A stretch of 64,000 nt of DNA, from positions 930,001 to 994,000 of the forward strand of contig CAVTEI010000003.1 of assembly GCA_963733765.1 (NCBI GenBank), given 5' to 3'. Position numbers and translations under genes: made by a program. Below are positions 16,456-25,420 of this stretch, one piece after another. Each line of letters begins with the position of its first letter. The first letter of the stretch is position 1. Origin of the DNA: DATKAS01 sp963733765. Lineage in GTDB: Bacteria; Actinomycetota; Acidimicrobiia; Acidimicrobiales; DATKAS01. The notes below the pieces were generated by a model that was not told the DNA's origin, did no database searches, and was given only the letters and a program-made list of their open reading frames with translations.

Positions 16456-16947
16456 TCACCCGTCGACCAGGCGCTGCATCAGGGCGATGTCGAGCCAGCG
16501 GTTGAACTTGCGGCCGACCTCGCGCTCGATGCCCACCAGCTCGAAGCCGCACGACCGGTGGAGGGCGACCGATGCTTCGCCGCTCGCCTCGATACGAGCC
16601 ATGACGGCATGGAAGCCATGGCGCCGGGCGACCTCGACCATCTCGCTGAGCAGCGCCTTGCCGATGCCCTTGCCCTGGAAGTCGCTCCGGACGTACACGG
16701 AGTCCTCGACGGTGGTGCGATAGGCGGCGCGTTCCTTGTAGGGCGAGAGCGACGCGAAGCCCAACACGTCGCTGCCCTCGACCGCGACGACCGCGGCGAA
16801 CGCTCCCGATCGCTCGGCGAGCCACTCCCGCTGATCGGCGAGGGAACGCGTGACGAGATCGAAGGTCGCGGTCGTGTTCTCGACCTCGAAGTTGTAGATC
16901 ACGCGCATCGGCTCGGCATCGTCGACGGTCGCGAGCCGCAGCAGCAT
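16456..16947 (-). CDS. GNAT acetyltransferase, phosphinothricin acetyltransferase (PAT) type
   Basis: A 163-residue N-acetyltransferase. It has the PAT-like N-terminus YNFEVENTTATFD (about 18-30), a central SVYVRSDFQGKGIGKALL (acetyl-CoA pyrophosphate loop QGKGIG, about 92), and ASVALHRSCGFELVG near the end. Members acetylate phosphinothricin, methionine sulfoximine or similar amino compounds. The natural substrate here is unknown. It stands alone, with opposite neighbours separated by short gaps. Confidence 0.88.
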   Translation of the reverse strand: MLLRLATVDDAEPMRVIYNFEVENTTATFDLVTRSLADQREWLAERSGAFAAVVAVEGSDVLGFASLSPYKERAAYRTTVEDSVYVRSDFQGKGIGKALLSEMVEVARRHGFHAVMARIEASGEASVALHRSCGFELVGIEREVGRKFNRWLDIALMQRLVDG

Positions 16948-16998
16948 GGCGGCAGACGCTAACGGGCGCCGGCGCCGTCGCTTGGTGCCTCGGCGGCG

Positions 16999-18335
16999 TC
17001 AGGCTTGCGTGCTGAGGTCGACCGAATCGGGGTCTTCCTCCATCGACGGTGCCGCCTCGAGGATGCCGATCTCACCGGTCAGTGCCTCCAGGCGAGCCCA
17101 CGTGAGGACGTCGGGATCGTTGGTCAGGAACATCACCTGGGGACTGCCCGCTGATCGGCTCAGCAGCTCGAGCAACGCCGGTTTCACCGATTGCGTCCAG
17201 CGCGAGGAACGGGTCGTCGAGCAGTAGCGGCAGGCTCTCGCCTTCGGGGCCGAGGTTGCGAACGTCGGAGAGATGCGTGACGAGCGCGTGTGCGAGGTTC
17301 GCGGCGAGGCCGCCCTCGACCGGCTCGTAGGTCTCCTGCGTTCCGTTCAGTGGGCTGGCACCGCGCTGAAGGAGGGCGGCCGCGATGATCTCCTCGCGGT
17401 GCGTGAGCGCCCACTCGGCCGAGATCTCGCCGGCGAGGTCGCGCCAAGCTTCGGCCGCCCTCTTGTAGTCACCGGCCGTGGCTGCCTTCCTCCGGGTTTC
17501 GTTGGTCGACAGCATCGTGTTGACCCGCTCGAGGTGGAAGCCGAGGTACGACTGCGCGCCAGCCTCGCTGAGTGCCTCTTGCTCCGCACGTGACGCCTGG
17601 TCGATGCGCTTCTGCGCGAGGAAGGCCGCTCCCATCGAGACCCCGGTGGCGAGTAGCAGCGGGAGTGAGAGCACCGGCGCGACCAGCGCGGCGGGGACGG
17701 CGAGGATCGCGGTGGCCGCCGCGATGCGATACGTCAGCGTGTGGACGCGCTCCTCCTTCGCGGATCGCGGCCTCGAAGTCGCTGTGCAGCTCTTCGACGC
17801 GGTCGACAACCTCGGGGGCGTCGGTCGGCGCGGGCCTGTCGAGGGCGACCGGGTCGTCTTCCTGACCCGCATCCGCTGTCGCGATGACCCGCTCAGCAGT
17901 CGCCCACAGGGCGCGCTGGTCGACCGCGGCGAGAAGTGTGATGCGCTCACCGATCGGATCGACGGCCGCGAAGTCCTTCGGCCCGAGCACGAGGTGCTCC
18001 GCCGCGGTCGCGGCGGTGAGTCCCGAGCGCTGCAGGAGGTCGATCTGGCCCCCGCCGCCGCTCACGAACTCGTGGCTGACGTCCTCGGCGGTGGTGACGT
18101 CGATGACGCGGTGGCGCTCGCCCTTCGGGCGGAACACCGCGAGGTGGCGGCCGGCCGCGTCACGTAGCTCGAGGTGCACACCTGTGCGGCTGCCTCCGAG
18201 CGCGCCGATGATCTCGCCGATGAGGCTGTCGCGCTCCGCCGGACCGAGGCCCGAGATCACAGACAGCCGCGGATGCAGGTCGAGCGTGAACGTCCCGCCG
18301 CCTGCCTCGATGATCACTCGCTGGCACTTCACCAT
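16999..18335 (-). CDS. Membrane-anchored ABC/SMC-like ATPase with degenerate P-loop, two frameshifts
   Basis: About 445 residues after correcting indels near 17765 and 17190. The N-terminus (VKCQRVIIEAGGGTFTLDL) is like RecF/SMC heads. Where Walker A (GxxxxGKS) belongs, the sequence reads ISGLGPAERDSLIGEI, without Lys. A helical stretch leads to two hydrophobic segments (RIAAATAILAVPAALVAPV, PLLLATGVSMGAAFLA). Another helical region follows, then Walker B/D-loop LPLLLDDPFLALDA and VMFLTNDPDV. I do not recognise a characterised family. It could be a nucleotide-binding membrane sensor. The start is uncertain: ATG 18335 sits tightly against GGAGG, and the following GTG is an alternative. It is divergent from the tRNA-Thr/tuf unit. 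Confidence 0.55.
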
Positions 18336-18395
18336 CCTCCGAATCGGCAGGCTGGTCGCTGCAATTGAGCCGAACGGCCCAGGTCGTGCCATCGC

Positions 18396-18401
18396 TAGGA
18401 T
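18396..18401 (+). promoter_or_regulatory. Candidate -10 box for tRNA-Thr/tRNA-Met/tuf
   Basis: TAGGAT, the same -10 hexamer seen before tRNA-Trp and rpsL, lies 45 bases before the tRNA-Thr 5' end. No good -35 is visible at 16-18 bases. Confidence 0.4.
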
Positions 18402-18445
18402 GCCGGTCCGGCTCCGGGTGCACCCTTTGGTGCATTGGGCGCCAC

Positions 18446-18518
18446 GCCCTCTTAGCTCAGTCGGCAGAGCACAGCCATGGTAAGGCTGGTGTCGTGGGTT
18501 CGATTCCCACAGAGGGCT
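18446..18518 (+). tRNA. tRNA-Thr(GGT)
   Basis: A 73-base tRNA with acceptor GCCCTCT/AGAGGGC, D-loop AGCTCAGTCGGCAGAGC, anticodon stem CAGCC/GGCTG around ATGGTAA (anticodon GGT), and T-loop GGTTCGATTCC. CCA is not encoded. Confidence 0.95.
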
Positions 18519-18553
18519 CCCGGGCCCGGGCCCGTTCCGGCTCCGGTGCACCT

Positions 18554-18630
18554 GGCGGCGTAGCTCAGTTGGTCAGAGCACTCGGCTCATAATCGAGTGG
18601 TCGTCGGTTCGAGTCCGACCGCCGCTACCA
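18554..18630 (+). tRNA. tRNA-Met(CAT), elongator type
   Basis: A 77-base tRNA with acceptor GGCGGCG/CGCCGCT (first pair G-T), an encoded ACCA end, anticodon loop CTCATAA (CAT) between CTCGG and TCGAG, and T-loop GGTTCGAGTCC. The lack of the three G-C pairs below the anticodon and the normal first acceptor pair argue against initiator tRNA. tRNA-Ile(CAT) cannot be excluded by eye. Confidence 0.9.
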
Positions 18631-18680
18631 GAAGTCCCCATTCGTCCCTACCGACAGACCGCGAAGAAAGGTGAGCGCGC

Positions 18681-19869
<1,189 letters not shown>

Positions 19870-19898
19870 CCCGACTCGCCACTGCGAGGTCACAAACG

Positions 19899-20477
19899 AT
19901 GACGAGAACGCCGGAGATCGATCAGCTCGTCGTGGAAGCCCGCGACGGAAGCCGATCGGCCTTCGACGACCTCGTCCGAGCGACATACGACGACACATAC
20001 ACGCTCGCTCATCGACTGACCGGCAACGAGGAGGACGCGCGAGACGTGGTGCAGGAGGCCTACCTCCGAGCCTTCCGAGGCATCCGCCAGTTCCGCGGCG
20101 ACGCGCAGTTCTCGACGTGGATGTACCGCATCACCGCGAACTGCGCGGCGACGCATCTCGGCCGGCGTCGTCGCCACCAGCACGACGAGCTCGACGACGA
20201 TGCTCCGGTTATCGACACCCGGGCCGAGGTCGACCCCCAGGCCCAGGCGGAAGCGTCGGCGACCCGCGATCAGCTCGAGGCGGCGCTCGCCGAGCTTCCC
20301 CCGCGGTTGCGCGCCGTGGTCGTGCTGCGCGACATCTACGACCTTCCTCACGAGTCCATCGCGGCCGAGCTCGGGATCTCGGCGACCGCGGCGAAGGTGC
20401 GGCTGCACCGAGCTCGTCGTCGCCTCCGCGAGCGCGTCTACGCCCGTACCGGCGAGGGGTCAGCCCGTGCGGTGTGA
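19899..20477 (+). CDS. ECF-type RNA polymerase sigma factor
   Basis: A 192-residue sigma-70 family factor. Region 2 (residues 20-90) contains FDDLVRATYDDTYTLAHRL, EEDARDVVQEAYLRAFR and FSTWMYRITANC. Region 4 (130-185) has LAELPPRLRAVVVLRD and the helix-turn-helix HESIAAELGISATAAKVRLHRAR. Region 3 is absent, as in ECF factors. The next gene, which overlaps its end by 11 bases, encodes a zinc-binding anti-sigma factor, so its activity is probably controlled by release from that partner. Its place between tuf and tRNA-Trp is unusual. Confidence 0.92.
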   Translation: MTRTPEIDQLVVEARDGSRSAFDDLVRATYDDTYTLAHRLTGNEEDARDVVQEAYLRAFRGIRQFRGDAQFSTWMYRITANCAATHLGRRRRHQHDELDDDAPVIDTRAEVDPQAQAEASATRDQLEAALAELPPRLRAVVVLRDIYDLPHESIAAELGISATAAKVRLHRARRRLRERVYARTGEGSARAV

Positions 20478-20817
20478 GGCACTCTCCGAGCTGCTCGCCG
20501 AAGCCGCCGAGGGCCGGCCCGTCCAGGGTCGTCCGGCGCGCTCGCACGTCGAGCACTGTCTGCGCTGCCAGGCCGACCTGGCGCAGTACCGCCGGCTCCA
20601 CCGGGGGTTGCGATCGCTGGCCGATCGGCGTGTGACGACACCGGGCGACTGGGTCGAGGAGGTGCTCGCCGCGCTCGACGAGCAGTCCACCGGCTCGACG
20701 GCCGGACGGGCGCTGCGACGGGCCGCAGTGCTCGGAGGGATGGCCGCGGTGACGGCGGCAGGGGCGGCCAGCGTCCTCGTGCTGAGCACTCGATCTCGTC
20801 GCCGGTTGGCGGGCTGA
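20467..20817 (+). CDS. Zinc-finger (ZAS-type) membrane anti-sigma factor
   Basis: A 116-residue protein from GTG 20467, whose frame overlaps the sigma gene end. The ZAS motif H-x3-C-x2-C is visible as HVEHCLRC (about 27-34), with an earlier Cys at residue 3. A single hydrophobic segment AAVLGGMAAVTAAGAASVLVL near the C-terminus would anchor it in the membrane with the zinc domain inside. It most likely sequesters the ECF factor encoded immediately upstream. The extracytoplasmic part is only a few residues, so direct external sensing is unlikely. Confidence 0.85.
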   Translation: MRCEALSELLAEAAEGRPVQGRPARSHVEHCLRCQADLAQYRRLHRGLRSLADRRVTTPGDWVEEVLAALDEQSTGSTAGRALRRAAVLGGMAAVTAAGAASVLVLSTRSRRRLAG

Positions 20818-20868
20818 TCGCCCGCCTTTCCCGGCTGGCTGCCTGGCCGTTCGGGAGCCCGCCCCTGC

Positions 20869-20874
20869 TAGGAT
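20869..20874 (+). promoter_or_regulatory. Candidate -10 box for tRNA-Trp/secE/nusG
   Basis: TAGGAT lies 21 bases before the tRNA-Trp 5' end. It is identical to the -10 hexamers at 18396 and 35943. Confidence 0.4.
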
Positions 20875-20894
20875 TGCTCGTCCCGACCCTCCCT

Positions 20895-20967
20895 AGGGCA
20901 GTAGCTCAGTTGGAAGAGCTCCGGTCTCCAAAACCGGTGGTCGGGGGTTCGAGTCCCTCCTGCCCTG
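20895..20967 (+). tRNA. tRNA-Trp(CCA)
   Basis: A 73-base tRNA with acceptor AGGGCAG/CTGCCCT, anticodon loop CTCCAAA (CCA) between CCGGT/ACCGG and T-loop GGTTCGAGTCC. It is directly followed by secE, as in most actinobacteria. Confidence 0.95.
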
Positions 20968-21004
20968 CTCCATTCCGCTCCCGAAATCTGTTCAAGGTGT
21001 CGTC

Positions 21005-21307
21005 ATGGCAATGAACCGTGAGACCAAGCGCATGCTGCAGCGCCAAGGCCAACTTGGCGCCGATGGCACGCCCGTGCGCGAGCGCAAGGCCGCGCCCACC
21101 CCGCGGCCGAAGCAGGAGCGCACGTCTCCCGGTCAGTTCCTCCACGAGGTGCGGGGCGAGCTGCGCAAGGTGGCCTGGCCCACCCGGTCCGAGGTCATCA
21201 ACTACTCGATCATCGTGCTCATCACGGTCGTACTGCTGACGACGCTCATCGCGCTGCTCGACTGGGGCTTCGGTTCGGCCATCCTGCGGATCTACAACGC
21301 GGCATGA
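21005..21307 (+). CDS. secE: Preprotein translocase subunit SecE
   Basis: A 100-residue SecE of the single-membrane-segment type. A basic N-terminal half is followed by the conserved FLHEVRGELRKVAWPTRSEV (about 46-65), then a transmembrane helix (YSIIVLITVVLLTTLIALLDWGF). It clamps SecY, encoded at 52907, in the export channel. Its stop overlaps the nusG start by four bases (ATGA), so the two are translationally coupled. Confidence 0.96.
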   Translation: MAMNRETKRMLQRQGQLGADGTPVRERKAAPTPRPKQERTSPGQFLHEVRGELRKVAWPTRSEVINYSIIVLITVVLLTTLIALLDWGFGSAILRIYNAA

Positions 21308-22052
21308 GCGACGACCTGGTCACTCCCGAGGCTGCCTCCACGGAGACGCCCGAACCGGCGCCCGAACAGGGCGATGTGCTCGTCGAAGACGAGGCGGTCG
21401 TTGCGGACGAAACCGTCGTTCAGGAAGACGTGCTCGTCGATGACGAGATCCTCGACGAGGACGAGACGACGACGACGACGAGGAGGCTCCCCGGCAGGAG
21501 AGCCCGTACGACCGTCCCGGTCGCTGGTTCGTCGTGCACACGCAGTCGGGCTACGAGAAGAAGGTCAAGCAGAACCTCGAGGCCCGTACGCAGTCGATGA
21601 ACGCCGAGGACAAGATCTTCGAAGTCGTCATCCCGATGGAAGACGTCGTCGAGTTCAAGAACGGTCGCAAGGTCGTCGTGCAGAAGAAGGTCTTCCCCGG
21701 CTACCTGCTCGTGCGTTGCGACATGGACGACGACTCTTGGTACGTCATCCGCAACACGCCGGGTGTCACCGGCTTCGTCGGGCAGGGCGCGAAGCCGTCG
21801 CCGCTGCCGCGTCGCGACGTCGAGTCGTTCCTGCAAGTGAAGATCGAGGGCGACGAGCCCACCAAGAGATCGAAGCCTCGCTTGGAATACGAAGTCGGAG
21901 AGTCGGTGCGCGTGAAGGAGGGCCCGTTCGCGGACTTCTCCGGCCAGATCGCCGAGATCAACGCCGACCAGCTCAAGCTCAAGGTGCTCGTCAACATCTT
22001 CGGCCGCGAGACCCTGGTGGAGATGGACTTCAGCCAGGTCGCCAAGCTCTAA
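21304..22052 (+). CDS. nusG: Transcription antitermination factor NusG, with a one-base frameshift
   Basis: NusG binds RNA polymerase and links it to Rho or the ribosome. The first ~55 residues are an acidic extension (DEAVVADETVVQEDVLVDDE). In the ACG-rich run near 21463 one G is missing; restoring it extends the acidic tail and leads into PYDRPGRWFVVHTQSGYEKK, the NGN domain. The KOW domain (GESVRVKEGPFADFSG) closes the protein at TAA 22052. Length after correction is about 249 residues. NusG is indispensable in most bacteria, which favours a consensus error. Confidence 0.93.
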
Positions 22053-22072
22053 AGAAGGAGAACACCCCCGTC

Positions 22073-22498
22073 ATGGCCAAGAAGAAGGTCGCGGCCGTCG
22101 TCAAGATCCAGATCCAGGCCGGCAAAGCCACGCCCGCGCCGCCCGTCGGCACCGCGCTCGGTCCCCACGGCGTGGCGATCATGGACTTCTGCAAGGCGTA
22201 CAACGCAGCGACCGAAGCCCAGACCGGCACGGTCGTGCCCGTCGAGATCACGGTGTTCGAGGATCGGTCGTTCACGTTCGTCCTCAAGACGCCGCCGGCA
22301 CCGGTGCTGCTCCGCGCGGCCGCCGGTCTCGAGAAGGGCTCGAAGACCCCCGGCCGGGAGGATGTCGGCACCGTCACCGAGGATCAGATCGCCGAGATCG
22401 CGAAGGTCAAGATGCCCGACCTCAACGCCAACGACCTCGACGCCGCCAAGCTCCAGATCAAGGGCACCGCGCGGTCGATGGGCATCACCGTCGTCTGA
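22073..22498 (+). CDS. rplK: 50S ribosomal protein L11
   Basis: A 141-residue L11 with the proline-rich N-terminal domain (IQIQAGKATPAPPVGTALG, the thiostrepton-binding region) and the C-terminal rRNA-binding domain ending GTARSMGITV. It forms the base of the L7/L12 stalk and is needed for RelA activation. The start ATG follows AAAGAAGGAG by 12 bases. It is the first gene of the L11 operon pair rplK-rplA. Confidence 0.97.
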   Translation: MAKKKVAAVVKIQIQAGKATPAPPVGTALGPHGVAIMDFCKAYNAATEAQTGTVVPVEITVFEDRSFTFVLKTPPAPVLLRAAAGLEKGSKTPGREDVGTVTEDQIAEIAKVKMPDLNANDLDAAKLQIKGTARSMGITVV

Positions 22499-22571
22499 CG
22501 ATCGACAAACAACATCCACGGCGCGACCGGGACGACCTCGCCCGGCCGCCACGAACACGAGGGAGCCATCA

Positions 22572-22572
22572 A
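22572..22572 (+). other. rplA start codon position (ATG 22572-22574)
   Basis: GAGGGAGCC lies seven bases upstream of ATG 22572. In many bacteria L1 represses its own operon by binding a site in this mRNA region, but no clear L1-site mimic was identified in the 73-base rplK-rplA spacer. Confidence 0.3.
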
Positions 22573-23285
22573 TGGCGAAAGGCAAGAGATACATCGACGC
22601 AGCCAAGCGTTTCGACCGAGACGAGCTGTATCCCCCCAACGAGGCCGTGAGCTTCGCGAAGGATCTGTCGTCGGCGAAGTTCGACGAGACGATCGAGCTC
22701 GCGGTGCGCCTCGGGGTGGATCCGCGCAAGGCCGATCAGATCGTGCGGGGCACCGTCGCGCTGCCGTCGGGCACCGGCAAGGACGTGCGGGTCGCCGTCT
22801 TCGCCGCTGGTGAAGCCGCCGCGGAGGCGCGCGCTGCTGGCGCTGACCTCGTAGGCGCCGACGACCTCGCTGCTGACATCGAGAAGGGCATGCTCGACTT
22901 CGACGTCGCCATCGCGACTCCCGATCTCATGCCGATGGTGGGCAAGCTCGGGCGCGTCCTCGGCCCGCGCGGCCTCATGCCGAACCCGAAGACCGGCACG
23001 GTGACCACGGATGTCGGTAAGGCGGTCGGCGAGTTCAAGGGCGGCAAGGTCGAGTACCGCACCGACCGTCACGGCAACGTGCACGTCCCGCTCGGCAAGG
23101 CGAGCTTCCCGATCGACGACCTCCTCACGAACTATGGGGCGGTGCTCGACGAGCTGCAGCGGGCGCGGCCAGCGTCGGCGAAGGGGCGGTACCTCCGCCA
23201 CGTCACCGTGTCGTCGACGATGGGACCCGGTATCAAGATCGACCCGGCGCACGCACGGCCGGAGGACGCGAAGGCCGCCAGCTGA
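22572..23285 (+). CDS. rplA: 50S ribosomal protein L1
   Basis: A 237-residue L1 of normal length. The signatures MPMVGKLGRVLGPRGLMPNP (about 120-140) and TDVGKAVGEFKGGKVEYRTD are intact, with C-terminal VSSTMGPGIKIDP. L1 forms the mobile stalk near the E site. The next gene, encoding a small membrane protein, overlaps its stop codon. Confidence 0.97.
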   Translation: MAKGKRYIDAAKRFDRDELYPPNEAVSFAKDLSSAKFDETIELAVRLGVDPRKADQIVRGTVALPSGTGKDVRVAVFAAGEAAAEARAAGADLVGADDLAADIEKGMLDFDVAIATPDLMPMVGKLGRVLGPRGLMPNPKTGTVTTDVGKAVGEFKGGKVEYRTDRHGNVHVPLGKASFPIDDLLTNYGAVLDELQRARPASAKGRYLRHVTVSSTMGPGIKIDPAHARPEDAKAAS

Positions 23286-23809
23286 GCGAACCCGAGCGGC
23301 TGACCGACGAAGAGCTGGCGGCGGTCGCCCCGCCGCCGTTCTGGGATCGGTTCGGGCTTCGCGGCCCGGTCATCATCCTCGGCTGGATCGGCCGAAACGC
23401 GAAGCGGATGCTCGTCGCCGCGCTCGGCTTCACGGTGCTCGGTGCCGGCGTGGCCATGCTGGCGCTGCCGGGGCCGGGCGTCATCGTCATCATCGTCGGC
23501 CTCGCCATCCTCGCGACCGAGTTCGCATGGGCGGAGCGCGCGCTCGACAAGACGATGGGTCGCGCGACGTCGGCGGCGGGAGCGGTCACGGGCAGCGTCG
23601 CCGGGCGGGTGATGCTCGCGCTGAGCGGATGCGCGCTGATCGGCTTCGGTGTGGTGATGCTCATCGCCGAGACGTTCGACGACTGGCAGACCGCCGGAGT
23701 CGGCCTGATCGTCGCCGGCGTCGCGGGGCTCGCGACGCTCCTTCCGCCGGTGCAGGCCTGGATCGCCCGCGAACAGGCGCAACGCGCGGCAAGACGAGAA
23801 GAGAGCTAA
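23282..23809 (+). CDS. Putative membrane protein of the PGPGW family
   Basis: The open frame after the rplA stop encodes about 175 residues with hydrophobic segments LVAALGFTVLGAGVAMLALP, VIVIIVGLAILATEFAWA and two more near residues 120 and 145. ALPGPGVIVIIVGLAIL is the diagnostic PGPGW motif. The upstream part (FWDRFGLRGPVIILGWIGRNAKR) looks genuine, but no ATG, GTG or TTG precedes the Met at 23408. A CTG at 23282, overlapping the rplA stop, is the best candidate start. Function is unknown. Its position between rplA and the L10 leader is unusual. Confidence 0.65.
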   Translation: MSEPERLTDEELAAVAPPPFWDRFGLRGPVIILGWIGRNAKRMLVAALGFTVLGAGVAMLALPGPGVIVIIVGLAILATEFAWAERALDKTMGRATSAAGAVTGSVAGRVMLALSGCALIGFGVVMLIAETFDDWQTAGVGLIVAGVAGLATLLPPVQAWIAREQAQRAARREES

Positions 23810-23819
23810 CCGGGAGTGC

Positions 23820-23882
23820 GGGCGGCGCAGTGCGCCGCCGGGTGCGCGAAGAACCGATTGTCGAGCGAAGCGAGCGGCGACG
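23820..23882. repeat. Single copy of dispersed intergenic repeat family 2
   Basis: GGTGCGCGAAGAACCGATTG and flanking palindromes (GGCGGCGCAGTGCGCCGCC, GAGCGAAGCGAGCGG) match, in opposite orientation, the two 85-base units at 55644-55813. It lies between the PGPGW gene and the promoter of the L10 leader. Confidence 0.65.
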
Positions 23883-23948
23883 ATCGAAGCGCAGCGGAGA
23901 GCGGAGCCGGCAAATACAGCCGGCTGGTGGCGCCGGGCCGGTGGCCCC

Positions 23949-23954
23949 TACACT
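23949..23954 (+). promoter_or_regulatory. Candidate -10 box for the L10 leader transcript
   Basis: TACACT fits the TAnnnT consensus and would start RNA around 23961, just before the structured leader. The -35 region is poor. Confidence 0.4.
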
Positions 23955-23974
23955 GACCGGCCACAACTGATCTC

Positions 23975-24085
23975 TGCTCGCCGCAGACATCCGGTGCCCC
24001 TGGGCTGAATGGGCCGCAAGCCCGCCGGACGAGGCGAACTCCTCCGCTGCTTTCCGGGGCGTTCGCGTGCGCGAGCGTCCCGTTG
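23975..24085 (+). ncRNA. L10 leader (autoregulatory 5' UTR of rplJL)
   Basis: The stretch CTCGCCGCAGACATCCGGTG, CCCTGGGCTGAATGGGCC and GCCGGACGAGGCGAACTCCT has the conserved primary blocks of actinobacterial L10 leaders (CGCAGAC, GGTGCC, CUUAAUG-like and CCGGACGAGG). It lies directly before rplJ. Known L10 leaders bind the L10(L12)4 complex and lower translation when these proteins are in excess. The assignment is by sequence pattern; folding was not computed. Confidence 0.75.
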
Positions 24086-24103
24086 GCTGTCTGGAGGAGC
24101 GCG

Positions 24104-24874
24104 ATGGAGAACCCGAGGGCCGAGAAGGTGGCCGTCGTCACAGAAGTTCGTGACCGGCTGACTCAGGCCGACGCCGCGGTGCTCACCGAGTACCGCGGGC
24201 TCGACGTGAAGGCGATGGCCGAGCTTCGGCGCGCGCTGCGGGCGGCCGGCGGCGACTACAAGATCTACAAGAACACCTTGGTGCGGCTCGGCGCGCGTGA
24301 CGCCGGGATCGACGTGCTCGACACGCTCCTCACCGGCCCGACGGCGATTGCGTTCGTCGATGGTGATGCCGCGGCGGTCGCCAAGGCACTGCGCGACTAC
24401 GCCAAGACCAACCCGAACCTCGTCGTCAAGGGCGGCCTGCTCGGTCAGCGGTTGCTCAGCCCCGGTGACGTCGCTGCGCTTGCCGACCTTCCTTCCCGTG
24501 AGGCCGTGCTGGCCCAGATCGCCGGAGCCCTGCAGGCGCCGATCGCCCAGTTCGCGAGCTTGCTCGCGGCGCTGCCTCGCAACTTCGCGTACGGCTTGAA
24601 GGCGTTGATCGACCAGCAGGGTGGCGTGCCCGAGGCCGCCGCTGAGGCACCGGCCGGCGAATCACCGGTCGCGGAAGTACCGGCCGCCGAAGTACCGGCC
24701 GCCGAAGCCGCGCCCGAGACCGACGCCCCTGAGGCCGAAGCCGAAGCCGTGCACGCCGCCGAGGCCGCCGCGCCTGAGGCCGAGGCCGACACTGCCGAAC
24801 CATCCGAACCGACCGACACCGTCCCGACCGACACCGTGACGTCCGACACCCCCGAAACACCGGAACAGGAGTAA
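24104..24874 (+). CDS. rplJ: 50S ribosomal protein L10 with long Ala/Glu-rich tail
   Basis: The first ~175 residues are a standard L10: LTQADAAVLTEYRGLDVKAM, YKIYKNTLVRLGARDAG, and APIAQFASLLAALPRNFAYG. The remaining ~80 residues are low-complexity acidic sequence (VAEVPAAEVPAAEAAPETD, EPTDTVPTDTV) not needed for binding to L11-region rRNA or L12. L10 holds the L7/L12 dimers on the stalk. ATG 24104 follows GGAGGAGCGCG. It is co-transcribed with rplL, seven bases downstream. Confidence 0.95.
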   Translation: MENPRAEKVAVVTEVRDRLTQADAAVLTEYRGLDVKAMAELRRALRAAGGDYKIYKNTLVRLGARDAGIDVLDTLLTGPTAIAFVDGDAAAVAKALRDYAKTNPNLVVKGGLLGQRLLSPGDVAALADLPSREAVLAQIAGALQAPIAQFASLLAALPRNFAYGLKALIDQQGGVPEAAAEAPAGESPVAEVPAAEVPAAEAAPETDAPEAEAEAVHAAEAAAPEAEADTAEPSEPTDTVPTDTVTSDTPETPEQE

Positions 24875-24881
24875 CCCCACC

Positions 24882-25268
24882 ATGGCCACCAAGGAAGAGA
24901 TCCTCGACGCGATCTCCGGCATGACCGTCCTCGAGCTCTCCGAGCTGCTGAAGGACTTCGAAGAGCGCTTCAACGTCACTGCAGCCGCGCCGGTCGCGGT
25001 CGCAGCCGCCGCGCCCGCGGGCGGCGGCGGAGGCGGCGGCGAGGAGGCCGAGGAGCAGGACGAGTTCGACGTCGTGCTCACGATGGCCGGCGAGAAGAAG
25101 ATCCAGGTCATCAAGGAGGTGCGCGCACTCACGAACCTCGGCCTCAAGGAGGCCAAGGACCTCGTCGACGGTGCGCCCAAGACGGTGCTCGAGAAGGTGT
25201 CGAAGGAAGACGCCGCCAAGGCGAAGGCGCAGCTCGAAGAGGCCGGCGCCACCGTCGAGCTCAAGTAG
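24882..25268 (+). CDS. rplL: 50S ribosomal protein L7/L12
   Basis: A 128-residue L12 with an N-terminal dimerisation helix (EEILDAISGMTVLELSELL), an Ala/Gly hinge (VAAAAPAGGGGGGG) and the factor-binding C-terminal domain (EFDVVLTMAGEKKIQVIKEV, LGLKEAKDLVDGAP). It recruits translation GTPases, including EF-Tu and EF-G encoded in this window. A strong hairpin follows the stop. Confidence 0.97.
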   Translation: MATKEEILDAISGMTVLELSELLKDFEERFNVTAAAPVAVAAAAPAGGGGGGGEEAEEQDEFDVVLTMAGEKKIQVIKEVRALTNLGLKEAKDLVDGAPKTVLEKVSKEDAAKAKAQLEEAGATVELK

Positions 25269-25274
25269 TCGCGG

Positions 25275-25320
25275 GGACCGGACGCGGGCCGGCCCCCCGG
25301 GGGTCCGGCCCGCGGTCCTT
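25275..25320 (+). terminator. Strong hairpin after rplL, terminator or attenuator before rpoBC
   Basis: GGACC and GCGGGCCGG (25275-25292) pair with CCGGCCCGC and GGTCC (25305-25318). Only TT follows, so read-through into rpoB is likely partial, as in other rplL-rpoB spacers. The 3' edge overlaps the -35 box of the next promoter. Confidence 0.65.
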
Positions 25321-25347
25321 GACGCATCCCGCCTGCTCTCCTACCCT
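25319..25347 (+). promoter_or_regulatory. Promoter P1 for rpoBC
   Basis: TTGACG (25319-25324), a 17-base spacer and TACCCT (25342-25347) make a good housekeeping promoter. Its -35 overlaps the end of the rplL hairpin. Confidence 0.65.
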
Positions 25348-25391
25348 TCAAGCGCCCCTACGGGTTGCCCGACGGCCAAAAGGCTTTCGGG

Positions 25392-25420
25392 TTGATTCTG
25401 TGCGCTTTCACCGGTACGAT
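25392..25420 (+). promoter_or_regulatory. Promoter P2 for rpoBC
   Basis: TTGATT (25392-25397), a 17-base spacer and TACGAT (25415-25420) form a second promoter, about 100 bases before the rpoB start. With P1 it would uncouple polymerase synthesis from the L10 operon. Confidence 0.65.
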
